Below, one piece after another: positions 10,482-22,400 of a stretch of 64,000 nt of DNA. The position numbers and the translations under genes are program-made. Below the pieces are notes generated by a model. It was not told the origin of the DNA. It did not search any database and saw only the letters and a program-made list of their open reading frames with translations. The DNA comes from Apiosordaria backusii (Eukaryota; Ascomycota; Sordariomycetes; Sordariales; Lasiosphaeriaceae), in NCBI GenBank assembly GCA_030549205.1, contig JAUKTV010000008.1, positions 930,001-994,000 of the forward strand, read 5' to 3'. The stretch's first letter is position 1. The number at the start of each line of letters is the position of its first letter.

Positions 10482-12477
10482 TTAAAAAGAAAACTTCTGG
10501 ATAGCCGGCCCCACGCCGACAAACAAGCTGGGATGCTGATCAAAAGCCAACGTCTGGAACATCAAGGCCTTGACCACCCCCGGCGCCTTGATCTTGTCCA
10601 CATCCGCTGATGGTATCCTTGATCCATCTCGGACCGAGTACAGTGCAACTGTGCAGTCATCATGAGCGGCTGCCAAAACACCATGCCCATAACCCGGCTC
10701 GTTAAACACGTCCAGCCCGATCTTGATGTGAGCCTCGTTGCGATAGCCTGGAAACTCCACCGCAGGAGTCGCGCTCCATTGCTCCCAAGGTGGGGATGAG
10801 AAGTGCGCATGGTGCTCCCTCTTTTTGCAGAAGCGAATATCGTAGATGCACATGGCATTCCGTGGTCCTGCGGCGAGGATGCCGTAGTCACCGATTGGCT
10901 TGAGGTGTGCAACGCTGCTCTTGTGACGGAAAACCATAGAATCCCATGTTTCTGGCGGAGTCCGCGTATCGAGTTGGCAGATGTGGCTTGAACGGGTACC
11001 GGCGAGCACTACCTGCGGAAAGCCTTGCATGAAATCAACGGCGAGTACATCGCCACGGAAAGGAGATTGCACAATGCGTCTGTCATTTGGTCGAGGCCTT
11101 GTGTCCATTTCGGTGGACACATTTTCAGTCGGCATGCGCTGATAAATCCCGTATCTGGTGCCCATGACGAACGGAACCGAGCATCCTGGACGTGACCAAT
11201 CTGCATCATTGATGTAGTTATTTTTCAGGACTGACACGTTTTTCAACACTACATTCAGGTATTGGGTCAGCGATCGATTGTGGGATGATCACAAAAACGC
11301 CGGAGCGCGGGAGAGAGAAAAGCAACATACTTGGCTCCTCTCCCTCTTCACTGGGAGAAAGACCGAAACAGTATTTCGCAGATGGTCCTCTAAAATTCGA
11401 ATCGACAGAAGGGCCCACGTTGCCAAACAGCAATAGCTGTTCCGTATAGGGTCGTTTATTTGCTCTAATACCAACCATAGTTATGTCGTCCATTGTCGAG
11501 AAATGTTCCACGTATTGTCCCGGGTACCGATTTCTCCTCACTCGTTTACAGTTGTAGTTGATCCTTCATATAAAACAAGTTAGCAGCCCAATTTCCCCCC
11601 TCCCCCCTCCACCTCAAGTTCAAAACTCACCTTCGAGTCCTATCCCAAGGCGCAGCAGACACCGACAGTCCCATTCTCTCCATCCCTACACCACACCGTC
11701 AGTACCTTCATCCCCTCCCAACATCAGCCACAACAAGAAACCTACCAGCATAAACCCAAGTAAACCCCTCCCCCTCCTCATCCTCCATATCCCTCCCCTC
11801 CCTCTCTTCCCAATCCACCCCCAACCTCCCACCCCTCTGATCCTCCCTCTGCCCAGCCACAAAAAAACAATCCATCATAGCCGTACTACCACTCCTCCCC
11901 TCCCCCAAATTCACCCACATCTGAATCTTCCCCATATCCTCCAACCCCCCCGCCCAATCCCTCATTTTCCCCTCATCATCATCATCATCACCACCATCAT
12001 CATCACCACCACCACCACCACCATACCCCCCTCCCCCGCTCTTCCCAATCTCCCTCCCCAACCCCCACCCAACATCAACCCTCCTAACCCTCTCCCTCGC
12101 CACCCTCTCCTTCAACTCCTGCTCCCCCTTTTCTTTCTCCTCCTCCATCTTCCGTCTCTTCACCTCCCCCGAACTACTCCAAGCAGCCGCTCCATCAGGG
12201 AGCACCGTCTTCGTGCTGTCTTCGATCCGAAAGTATTTTCTCTTGGCATCATCTAATTGTTTTTTCCCTCCCAGTTAGAGATTTTACACAACAACAACCC
12301 GGCCATATATAATCGTGTCGTCGAAACCCAAGTCACGGTCCAAAAGCCGAAAAAGATTGTTCAAGTCAAAGTAGTCACATGACCCAACAACCCCCTCTTG
12401 ACTTGTCTCGACTTCATTTGCAGAATGACATAAGACGTACCGTAATAATACCCCGGAATCTGCCTAGGAGTAGCCAT
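10482..12477 (-). CDS. DCAF4/WDR21-like WD40 protein, probable CUL4-DDB1 substrate receptor
   Basis: Five exons (minus) are 12441-12477, 11746-12252, 11631-11685, 11331-11563 and 10482-11248. All introns are GT-AG and in phase, with branch points CTGAC or CTAAC in the short ones. The product is 532 residues. The first exon encodes only MATPRQIPGYYY and splices into DDAKRKYFRIEDS, reconstituting the PGYYYDxxKxKYFRI signature that opens DCAF4/WDR21 proteins and their fungal relatives. The middle (residues ~40-160) is low complexity: a charged helix, then Gly- and Asp-runs. The C-terminal part has weak WD repeats, including CQLDTRTPPETW and AMCIYDIRFCKK. The second resembles the DDB1-contacting WDxR motif. 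The expected role is a nuclear adaptor bringing substrates to the CUL4 ubiquitin ligase, known for the family and not tested here. The gene ends 0.75 kb downstream of the pma1 stop. Confidence 0.8.
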
Positions 12478-13226
12478 CTCTCCTTTGTTTTTGTCAACTT
12501 AGCGCCGTTGGTTGATGGGCTTTTAAAAAATGGTGGGGGGTCGAGTCGGTCGTCTTTTTGGTAGCGCGTTGGGCTAACAAGGAATCGCCTGCGCTGGTGG
12601 GCTCAGAGCGCGAATGAATTGGTGTATCAGGACCCTGAAATGCGATTAGCTTAGGTAAACGTGCTCAAATCCCCCAACACTCGGATACTGCTTACTGGGA
12701 ATCGCTCTGGTGCAGTGGCATGCGCAAGTTAGCGACTCGGGCTGTTGGGTGGTCGTGGCTGGTTCAACAACCAGAAAACGAAGAAAATCTTTGCCAACGT
12801 TGAGTTGACGCCAGAGCACGTGGGCAAAGCCAGACATTGGCTGGCCACTGATTCATGTCTCTCATTGCCGCCATCTCAGCGCCATCTCGGCGCCACCACC
12901 ATCACCACCCCACGAAAAAGAAAAAAAGAAATGGTACATGTCACCTTCACAGCCAGCCAGTGCGAACATAATTATTTTTTACTGTTTATTAGATCTGTCT
13001 AAAAAGTATCGGGGGTTCGACTAATCCCCAAGCAAAGTCGTTATCAAGACTCCGAAAAATTAAAGTAGATGCCCTGTAGCAGGCTCTCGACCCATGCAAT
13101 GGTCTATCAATCCTCCAAAGCCGAGGCGCTGCTATTCAGGGCGGGGTATGCGTTATAAACCATGGTATCTTAGTTTTGTGCTATAACCATAGCACCCTGC
13201 CCATCCAAGCCATGCAACGAGGTCGC
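12478..13226. other. Intergenic region: DCAF4-like promoter and pma1 3' UTR
   Basis: No gene seen. The pma1 stop is at 13227 and the DCAF4-like ATG at 12477, so this stretch holds the pma1 3' UTR and the DCAF4-like promoter. Confidence 0.5.
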
Positions 13227-16200
13227 TTACTGCGACTTCTCGTGCTGCGTAGACACACGCTGGAGAGAGACAACAAAGTCCTCCAGAGACCTCTGCTTCT
13301 GGTTGCCCTTGGGCGACTTGCCGTGCATGAGGTTGTCGAAACCGACCGAGTCCTGGAGGATGTAGTAAACACCGCCCATGATGCAGAACACACCGAAGGA
13401 GAACACCCAGACACGGACAACGGCAACGATCGAAGTCTGCTCACCGCCCTCAAACCATCCGAAGATACAGAAGAGAGTGGCCAGAATGTCAACGACGAGA
13501 ATAGCGCCGGCCAACTGCCACGAGGGAAGAGAGGACCAGAAGGGACCGTTGGCACTAGAGGATAAGAGTTAGCATACTGTTTGTAGTTAAATAGAGTGCA
13601 AATAATCAAGACATACCGAGTGATGAAGATGAGCCAGTTCTCAGTGAGCGAGATCTCAAGGAAGACAACCTCATCGAGATTACCGAAGTTCTGGATGATA
13701 CCACCGTTGGGGTGGGCGTACATGGTGGTGACAGTGATCCAGGTACCGATGGCAAGGACGACGCCGAGGAGGACCGACATGCCCCAGAGCTTGGGAAGGT
13801 TCCACTTGACGGGGGTCTTGGAGTAGGGAGCGTTGTCGTAGGCAATGGCGAGGGTAGCAACATCAGCGAAAATGGCGATGAAGACAACGAGCTCGATGTT
13901 CAAGCTGCGGTTGAGAATGGCAATCCAGAGACCGAGGTAGATCTCGAGATGGATCGACAGAGCGATACGGTAGACAACGTAGGCGTACATGCGGTGGAAA
14001 ATCTGGCGGGAAGTCTTGAGGGCATCGATGATGGCACCAAGACCGGGGGCAAGGAAAACGATATCGGCAGCAGAGCGGGCAGCATCGGAGGCACCCTCGA
14101 CAGCAATACCAGTATCAGCCTTCTTGAGCGAGGGAGCATCGTTGACACCGTCACCAGTCATGGCAACGAGGTAGCCACGCTGCTGGAGAATCTCGACGAC
14201 GTTGTACTTGTGCTGGGGGAAGACCTCAGCGAAACCATCGGCAGCCTCAACGAAATCGTAAACCTCAGAACCGGGCATGTCGCCGCCGCCACCGAGACCG
14301 AGACGCTCAGCGTTGTAAACGTTGGTGCCGAGACCGAGCTGGCGAGAAGTCTCACGAGCGATACCGACGGCGTCACCAGTAAGCATCTTGATGGAGAGAC
14401 CGAGAGACTTGGCTTCGTTGATAGTGCGGGCGGTATCGTGACGAGGGGGGTCAGAGCAGGGCATGATACCAAGAATCTCCCAGGAACCCTCACCACGCTT
14501 GCGGGCAACACCGAGGGAACGGAAACCACGGGTAGCGAACTCGGCAACCTTGTTCTTGTAGTCGACATCAACATCCTCGGGAATGGGGTGGTCCTCCTCA
14601 ACGGTCTTCAGGACGAAAAGAGGGGCACCCTTGACGCAGATGATGCGCTCACCCTGCGGAGACTCGACAACGGCTTGAACCTTCTTGGAGACGGGGTCGA
14701 AGGGGTGGAACTCGAGAACCTTGTACTTGGAGAGGACGGACTTGGCGCGGGGGTAGAACTTGAGGGACTTGAGGAAAGCCTTGTCGATGGCGTCCATACC
14801 CTTCTTCTTGCGGGAAGCAGCCAAGCAAGCAGTCAACATGAGGTCCTCGGGCTCGACACCAGCGACGGTGTAGGGCTCAGCGAGAGAGAGCTTGTTCTTG
14901 GTGAGAGTACCAGTCTTGTCAGAGCAGAGAATCTCGACACCGGCAAGGGACTCAATGGCGGAGAGCTTCTGGACGATGGCCTTCTTCTTGGCGAGGTAAG
15001 CAGCACCGACAGCCATGGTGGTGGTAACGACGGCGGGGAGACCGACGGGGACACCAATGATGGTAATGGCGAGGGTGAACTCAAGAATGAGGACAATGCC
15101 GTTGTTGCGGTAGAAGGAGGCAACCCAGACGACCAAGTTGGTGAAAATGACGAGGACCAGGAGAATAGTACCAATGCCGTTGAGAACCTCAGTGAAGTGA
15201 CCGGTGCCGGCGCTAGCAGCGTTCACGAGGGCAGCAGCACGACCGACGAAGGTGTTGTCACCGGTAGCAGTAACGACGAGGAAAGCCTCACCACGCTTGA
15301 CAGCGGAAGAAGCGTAGCAAGAGTCGCCCTTGTGCTTGTCGACGGCGAGAGACTCACCGGTGATGGCAGACTGATCGACCTGGAGGAAAGCATCATCGGT
15401 GACGATGCGACCATCGGCGGGAATGATGGTACCCTCCTCAACCTGCAGGATATCACCGGGAACAACCTCGGGGGCCTCAATCTCCTTGAGGGTGCCATCA
15501 CGGAGGACGACAGCCTTGAGAGCGAGAGTCCTGTCGATTGGGTTAGCACGACTGTTTGGTGAAACGCAAAGGGCAGCAGAGGCCAAAACTCACTTCTTCA
15601 ATTCATCGACAATGGAACCAGCCTGGTATTCTTGGACGAAACCAACAACGGCGTTGAGAAGGAGCAGACCGCAAATGACACCGAAATCAACCCAGTCCTC
15701 GAGACCAGCAGCCACTGTAAGCGAAGATGTTAGCAAAAGCAATTCTCGTGACAAGAACGTGGATTGGCGGTGCATGAAGCCACTCCGCTTGGCGCCCCGC
15801 TGAGCTGCAGAGCTGCCATGGCAGAGTGGGGGTGAGATGCAAACATCGCCAAGGAAAATGTTTGGTACTTACAGACGGCGGCAGCCTCCATGACGAACTG
15901 AATGGGACCAACGAAGAAGCCAAGGAACTTGAGGATAAGGTTCTCCTTCTCCTCCTTCATCTGATTGAGACCATACTTGCGGCGTCTCTGGATGACCTCC
16001 TGCTCAGTAAGACCGGAGCGAGTGTCGGTCTGGAGCATGTCCTCGGGAATGACGCGCCCGGAGCCGGGAGCGACCTCCTCTTCTTCCTCGAACTAGACAC
16101 AAGCAGGGTTAGCAGGGGATCGATCATGGACCGATTGGTCGTGTGGCCAAGGCCGACACCAACCCCCCAAACCATGGCCGAAGCGACCGGGTGGAATGGG

Positions 16201-16433
16201 GTGGTCCGCCAAGAATGGCCATCGGGCAGGGGACTGGGGAAAAAGCTCACCGTGCCATGGCCGTCGTTCGACTCCAAATCCTCAATGAGGGCGTCAATGT
16301 CCTCATCCTCCTCCTCTTCGTCCTCGACCTTTGGCTTGGGCGGGGCGGGATGGTGGGGAGCCTTCTCGTCAAAGTTGCCACTCTCGATGTTGGTCGACAG
16401 CGCAGGAGCGCCGGTGGTCGAATGTTCGGCCAT
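13227..16433 (-). CDS. pma-1: Plasma-membrane H+-ATPase (P-type proton pump, PMA1)
   Basis: Five exons (minus) are 16251-16433, 15873-16092, 15594-15714, 13617-15530 and 13227-13554. All introns are GT-AG and in phase. The product is 921 residues, matching the ~920 of the Neurospora enzyme. It hydrolyses ATP to expel protons, building the membrane potential that drives nutrient uptake. Visible features in order: acidic N-terminal tail (VEDEEEEDEDIDALIED), first membrane hairpin, actuator loop with SAITGESLAVD, the phosphorylation motif CSDKTGTLTKNK (Asp at about residue 379), KGAPLFVLK nucleotide-binding motif, MLTGDAVGIARETS, hinge AMTGDGVNDAPSLKKAD, C-terminal membrane helices and a C-terminal regulatory tail ending QRVSTEHEKSQ-like (here STQHEKSQ). 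Codons are strongly C/G-ending, as expected for one of the most abundant fungal membrane proteins. The ATG context CACAATGGC is favourable. A very long 5' non-coding region lies upstream. Confidence 0.98.
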
Positions 16434-19400
16434 TGTGACGCGGTTGTCGGCAGATAAGCTCTGCTCGGGGCTGATCGAGGCGGGGAGAAATAAAGGTGAT
16501 CAGTAGGGCGCAGAGTGAGAAGTGATGCTTAGGTAGAAATGGTTGTGGTGGTAACCAAAGCTAGGTGGGCGGACGCGGCCTCAAAGGGTGTTTTGTTTTG
16601 ACGACCTTATGAATAGGTGAGAGGATTGTGTTTGGTATGCGGCGTTGGCGACCACAAAAACCGAGAGAGAATTAGGGGTGTAAGAGGAGAGTGTTGGACT
16701 CGAGGGAGAGCGAGACCTCACGTCGAAGGGAGAGTTAAAAAGGGCCTTCAAGCGTGAAGCAAAAAGAGGAAAGAGAGGGGGAAGGGGAGTGGGCAGTCGA
16801 AGTATTTCAACCTTTCCACAACGCCGCGAGCCACGAGCGACCTTTCCGGGCCCTGATCAAAGCTTCCATGCCCGCTACAAGCTGCGCTACCGTGGGCACA
16901 GTACGGAATTGCACGTCCAAGCGAAGTACTCAGGTACTTCTTACCTTTCCTACCCTTGCCGCATCGACTGGTGGAACCTCCATCCGTCCACCCACCCTAC
17001 ACTCCAACCCGCTCTTTTGCCTGCTGCTTCCTGCTCTCTTGCCTGCCCCCGACTCGCTCTTTGCCTCTTTGGATGAAAACACACGGTGCGCAGTATCCAC
17101 CCAGACTGTGCGCCATTGAGCGTTCTGCGTGTGTTCCTGCAGCATCGGCGCGTGGTCGGCGTCTCTGCCGTCCCAATTGGCACTGTCTTGTCGCTGCGAC
17201 GCGATTGTCCCTGATCGTTCTGCTTCGTCTTGCTCTTCCTCCGAGACCCCAAGCAACGGGCAGAGCAACCACACACAACCTGGTCCTTGAAAACAGTGGG
17301 GCCCGCAACTGCAGGTCACAATCAGCAGAGAGGTACCTGGGGTGCGCAATCTGGCCTTGTACCGGCTCCCCACTCTTGCCTGCCCTAGCCCGCCGAGGAT
17401 GCCGCCATTGCCTGGGTTTTCGGTACCTTACCGTGGCTCCACCCAAAGGTACCTCCCGTCATCCATTCACAGGCCTTGTGTGCGGGATTTTCTGGCTGTG
17501 CCTCTGTGGTTCTTCGAAGCTCTCTGCTTCTGGCAACAAGCTCTCAATTGAATAAAAACAAAAAAATAAAATAAAAAAAGAGCCAAAACCCGCTGCAAAT
17601 GCGCGCTTATAGTGAGCCGCTGCCATTAATTCCCTCGCCGCAAGCTGTAACGGCCTGTCTAGAATCCAATTGACACCACGCGCACCCCGTCAACGCTCTG
17701 CGATGACCAGAAAACTGGGATAAAGAGGATGCGAGGATGGGAGGCGAACGGTCCCTTCCCCCTGCCCTGCCGCGATCCACGAGCAGTTGCGTGCGACGAG
17801 GTTGTCAGAAACTGCGAACCGACAAGCTTTGGGGTGTTGGCTGCCCGTCATGGGTCGCCAACCTGGGCCCCCCATGCCGCCAGTCGCAATCGGTTTGGCT
17901 TGCTCTCTGACCACTCACAGAGAGCCTTGCCCTGCGATTGCCCTTATCTCACTGGCTGAACCACATCAGAAGATGATCAGAAGGATTCACAGCAGCAAAA
18001 ACCTGGCTTCGGCTTCGAGTCAAACCCACCGGTACCCGGCGGCGAGGTACAATCTTTCATCGAAACACTTCTCATGCTCGCCCCCTCGCCTTCGTCTTTT
18101 TTTCGCGGGCAGCACGGCTCTTCTCGGTGTGGTGGGGGACCATCCCGGTGAAGTCCTGACTTGAGCAGAGAAGGGGGTGGAGCCGGGAAGGCTTTCCATG
18201 CTCACCGGGCAATGGGGCAACGACGACGAGCCATTTGTTTGTCGGTCAATTTGGGGGACGGCGATGCGATGCTACGAGCATGCTGCTGGCTGTTCAGCAC
18301 GCGGGCAGACCCGAGCTTTGACAGCACAGCAGGCTCCATACGCTTGTGTTTCCTGACCCTGCTTGCATTTCGCATCTCGCATTTTATCCCATTTTGGCAT
18401 GGCATATCCGTCGCCTATCGCATGTCTATCATCAAAATTCAAGATGATGACAATGCGGCTGCTCGCTGATGCTGCTACTACTGCTTGCTGCAACTGCAAC
18501 TTGGCCAAATTGCCTCACATTTCGGCTCGGTGGCTCACTCATTCTCACGTTTTTCTCGCTGTGTATGCCTCGGAAGCCCCGCGGAATCTGTGTACCATTG
18601 GCAAAACATGCTCCTCCGACTGGACGGTAACTGCCCGCTACGCTACGCACACCATCCCACACGACAATCCCCGTATCGAACTGCATGGCAAGCGTGGAGG
18701 CGACAATTAGAAGAACGAACATGGAACAAGACAGGTCAGATTCAACAGTCGGTCAAAGCGGGAGTGCCGAGGTGGCCTTTTCTCGTTTTTTACACTACGT
18801 CATTCTTCCACCCATGGGACCATCGACTCATGTCAGCAACCCTTATGGATAATGGCTGCCACATGCTTCCACCACCCCCCCCCCCGATGACGGCGGCGGT
18901 GAGATATTATCAAATCCATTGATCCATTGATCAGCCCTGTTCGGGAAGCAAAATCCCATTAAGCATTGTGACAGTCATGTGCTTCCCGGGGTCGCTTATC
19001 GAGAGTTGTTGAACGAAGTTGACGAGCAAGTCCCTGCTTATTTCCGGTCCAGGCAAAAAGAAGCATTTTTTGACCCCGTTGATGATTCAACGTCCTGCCC
19101 CAGGAAGGACCCAACCAGTCACCCAGTGTGGAAAATGAAGAATAAAGCGAGAACCTGAACGTCTGATGTTGGTTGGTTGACCCCCAACCTTATTTCTTCA
19201 CGTGCTAAGGTAAGGTAAGTCGGCATGAACCAACCCCATGGAGGAGATGCCGCCCCGTTGGGGGAGGAAGGAACGGTTGTGGCTACCGCTCCCGAGTCAT
19301 GGCAGTTGCTTGTTTTTTTCTTTTGCCCGCTCAATCTCATCTGCGTGCCGTTAACGCACTGGATTTCCCACTTTGGCGTGGAAGAGGCGAAGAAGTCGAA

Positions 19401-22400
19401 ACGGCGGGCTTGGTTTGATCTTGATCAAAGCAACAACTCCTGGAGTAAGAGAAAGAGCTGGGGGTGTGGTGGGAGAGAGTAATGGCAAAGAGGCAATTGC
19501 CGCTTGTGTTTCAATGTTCAACGTCTTGAAATTGAACTTCCGTGCTCCGAGCTACTGCCAAGTTGATCGTCCATTCTTGGATGTACCAAGACGAGGCAAT
19601 CTTCATCTGTTTCCTGCATGTTTGATATATCGCTATGAACTCTATGTGTGACAGTTATTTTGCCAGAGAAATATGCCCAGACTGACGGGCTTGCGCAACG
19701 CAGAGAGGCATATGGCTTGGCACCTTGGATAAGATTGTTGATCCGGGCACGAACATACAATGGCAAAAAGAGATGGAGATATTTTTGATATCTTGATTCA
19801 TTCTCTGAAGTCATGCAGCCTCATTCGTTACCGACGATGCATGTAGGTAGGTACATACACACCACTGAGGGATCAACATGAGACATTATTTTCCTACTGT
19901 GCGTTTCTTTTCTTACCTACACTACCTACACCCCCCCCCCCAAACTTACCTGTTTGGGGGCTTTTTAGTCACATATCTCACGCAGTTACCATATCATTAC
20001 GACTGCTATTTTCTCTTGGCAGGGCCAAGAGTTTTTGTGTCTTGAAAATGCGTATTTTGCTGGGCAAAACACTATACTGCGCAGTACAAGACTGTACAAG
20101 ACCGCCCAGCCCGACCCGTTTCGCATATAGGTACTACTGTGGATGTGTCCATCAAGGTAACAGAGCACACGACGTTGCTTTTGGAGGAGTGATATCCGAA
20201 CGACCAACCGAACCTATAAACTGCCTTGTGCTACCGGCTGGCAGACTAAGTTGATGAACCAATGATATGAATGATGATTTTGATATTCGACTTTATTTAT
20301 TACGGTTTTATACGTATCTCTTGGCTCTCGGTGGTTCTCCGGACCCCAAAAAAGGGGTCTGATATCTCTCTGGATGAACAGCAGCGGGATGATGGAAACT
20401 TCCGTCTGGGGGCGAATTCTTCCCCAGATATGGAAAAAAAAACTGGGGGGATTTGATAGGTATCATGCTGCTTGCTGTCATGGTTGACAAGCGACCGTCA
20501 AAGACCCGGGGAAATAGAAAATATGAGGGGGATCTCTCAAGACATGGCGGCATTATCCCGCAAACTGGCGGTCAAGGAAGAATTCTAGAATGTTTCTTGT
20601 CAATGCAGCCATTTTAGGCGAAGGCAGCATGACCCCGTAACGTTTGGCCACATCGAATATCTTGCTCATACACAACCCCGAGGGACAAGAGGGTTGTCAG
20701 CAGCATAAAAATGAAGCTGATTGTTGACTGGTCAATGGCTCGTCGTCCCCGGAGATGCTTGGTATCAAATGGGAGAACGGCTTTTCGCGGCCGAACAAGG
20801 AAGTCCCCGCGCCTGTGCTTCCGGCTTGCAGATATCTTCTTGGCGCCAACGGACCCCATCGGCAGTGCGGGGGACATCCTCGCATCAATCGTCAACCAAT
20901 TATCAGGGCTGGAAAAGAACAGGCGATTCGGAAGGTGAGGAGGGTTTGAGCTATCGAAAGAAAATGTGCTCTCTCCCAAGGCTTGGTTGACCGATAGGAA
21001 ACCTTCCTCCTTGATTGCCAACACACACGAAACCCAAGCTCCGCCCATGCGGCGGCGAACGGCGGCGACGATGGGACCATGGCAGGATAGGTGGCTGGAA
21101 ATGTGTCAATGGCGCAATCCCATGCCTATCAAGGTCAAGGTCAAGCTCTGAACACCCTCAAGGGTTCGTTTGGGCGGCCGTTGACAGTGGACGCACGGGG
21201 CACAAATCGACAACAAGCCTTGGAAAGTCTTGACCTTCTCGGCAAGCTTGACTTTTGCAGGCATCTGTCATCAGTGACGACCTGTTGCCGCCGCCGAGAC
21301 CATTCAAGGCAAATCGCTTCACCGATCCGGACACGGGCAAGAGAGGCGGGATCTTGTGCTGGGTGGTCGAGCCCTCGGTCGAGTCGTTCGCTCACCACTG
21401 TGGCGATCGCCGATGATTCCGGCTCCGATGACAGCAAGCGCCGACGACAATGACGGCAACGGCGGCAAGGCCGGCATGTGCTTTTCGCTGTCACAGTGCT
21501 GCAGAGTAAAATTACATGTGGTGATCGGATCTCGGGGCGATTGGATAATGGCGATTGGGCGATGTGGTTGAATAAGAGCACTGACCACTCGCCAAGGAAT
21601 TTTATGCAGAAGAAACATGGGTCGCCGCATCGGAAAGCCGCTCCTTCTGCAGCATGCAAAAAAATGGGTGGCATAAAAAAAGTCTTCGTCCACAGTTTTT
21701 GTCTCCACCACGTGTGTGGGATTTCTGGTGATGTTGCTCAGTGGGCACCCGCTGGTCCCTGCTGCTGAGCTTCTCTCCACGAGCTCGTTCTTGGCTACAG
21801 GCTGGTTTCAACTGGAGCTGCCTGGCCATTTGCTTGCCCCAACGACAACGGCCCTTCTTTTCGGAGAACTTTCGCAAAAGAATACAGAGAGTCCAGCGAT
21901 TGCCCCTTATGTTGTTCGCTCCTGTCGATTTCGGCATCTGATGCCGCACAAGGGAACATTGACATGCCGTTGTTGCTGTTCCAAAACTTCCCCGTGGGCT
22001 CCGCTCAAGCGGACATGTTCGGACATTAGCAAATCCATCGACCAGCCAAATCTTCAGCAATGGTCAAACGCGACTTTCGGCGATGGCGCGCGGAGCCTTT
22101 CTTCTCTCGTCACTCGTCTAGACGATAAGAGCGGAAAATCGTCAATAATTGCAGAGTGTCAGACAGTTCGGCAACGGAGACGAAGCTACAACTGTACGGA
22201 GTATCCGTAACACCCCCATGGTGTCATGGCATACGAGAGATTCTCGACCTCTTCCGACCCTTCTCGTTTTTGACTTTTTCCTTTTCTCCCACGTCACATC
22301 CATCAATTTCACTTGCCAGACACAAAAATTGGCCTGCCGTTGAGCCGCTCCGGGGAGATGGGGGTTTTAGCGGCTGGGGTTTGTGGTTCAAGGCCCAGAA

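Noticed and set aside
13010..13030. GGGGGTTCGACTAATCCCC resembling a tRNA T-arm
   Set aside because: Loop length is wrong and no A box, anticodon arm or acceptor stem can be drawn upstream.
13712..15562. 616-codon plus-strand open frame
   Set aside because: Exact antisense of pma1 exon 4. It is open because of the C-ending codon bias of the real gene, and its product is a repetitive Gly/Asp/Thr-rich string.
16956..17555. 199-codon plus-strand open frame upstream of pma1
   Set aside because: No codon bias, no motif, Cys/Arg/Leu-rich composition typical of random GC-balanced DNA, and it lies in the expected pma1 promoter.
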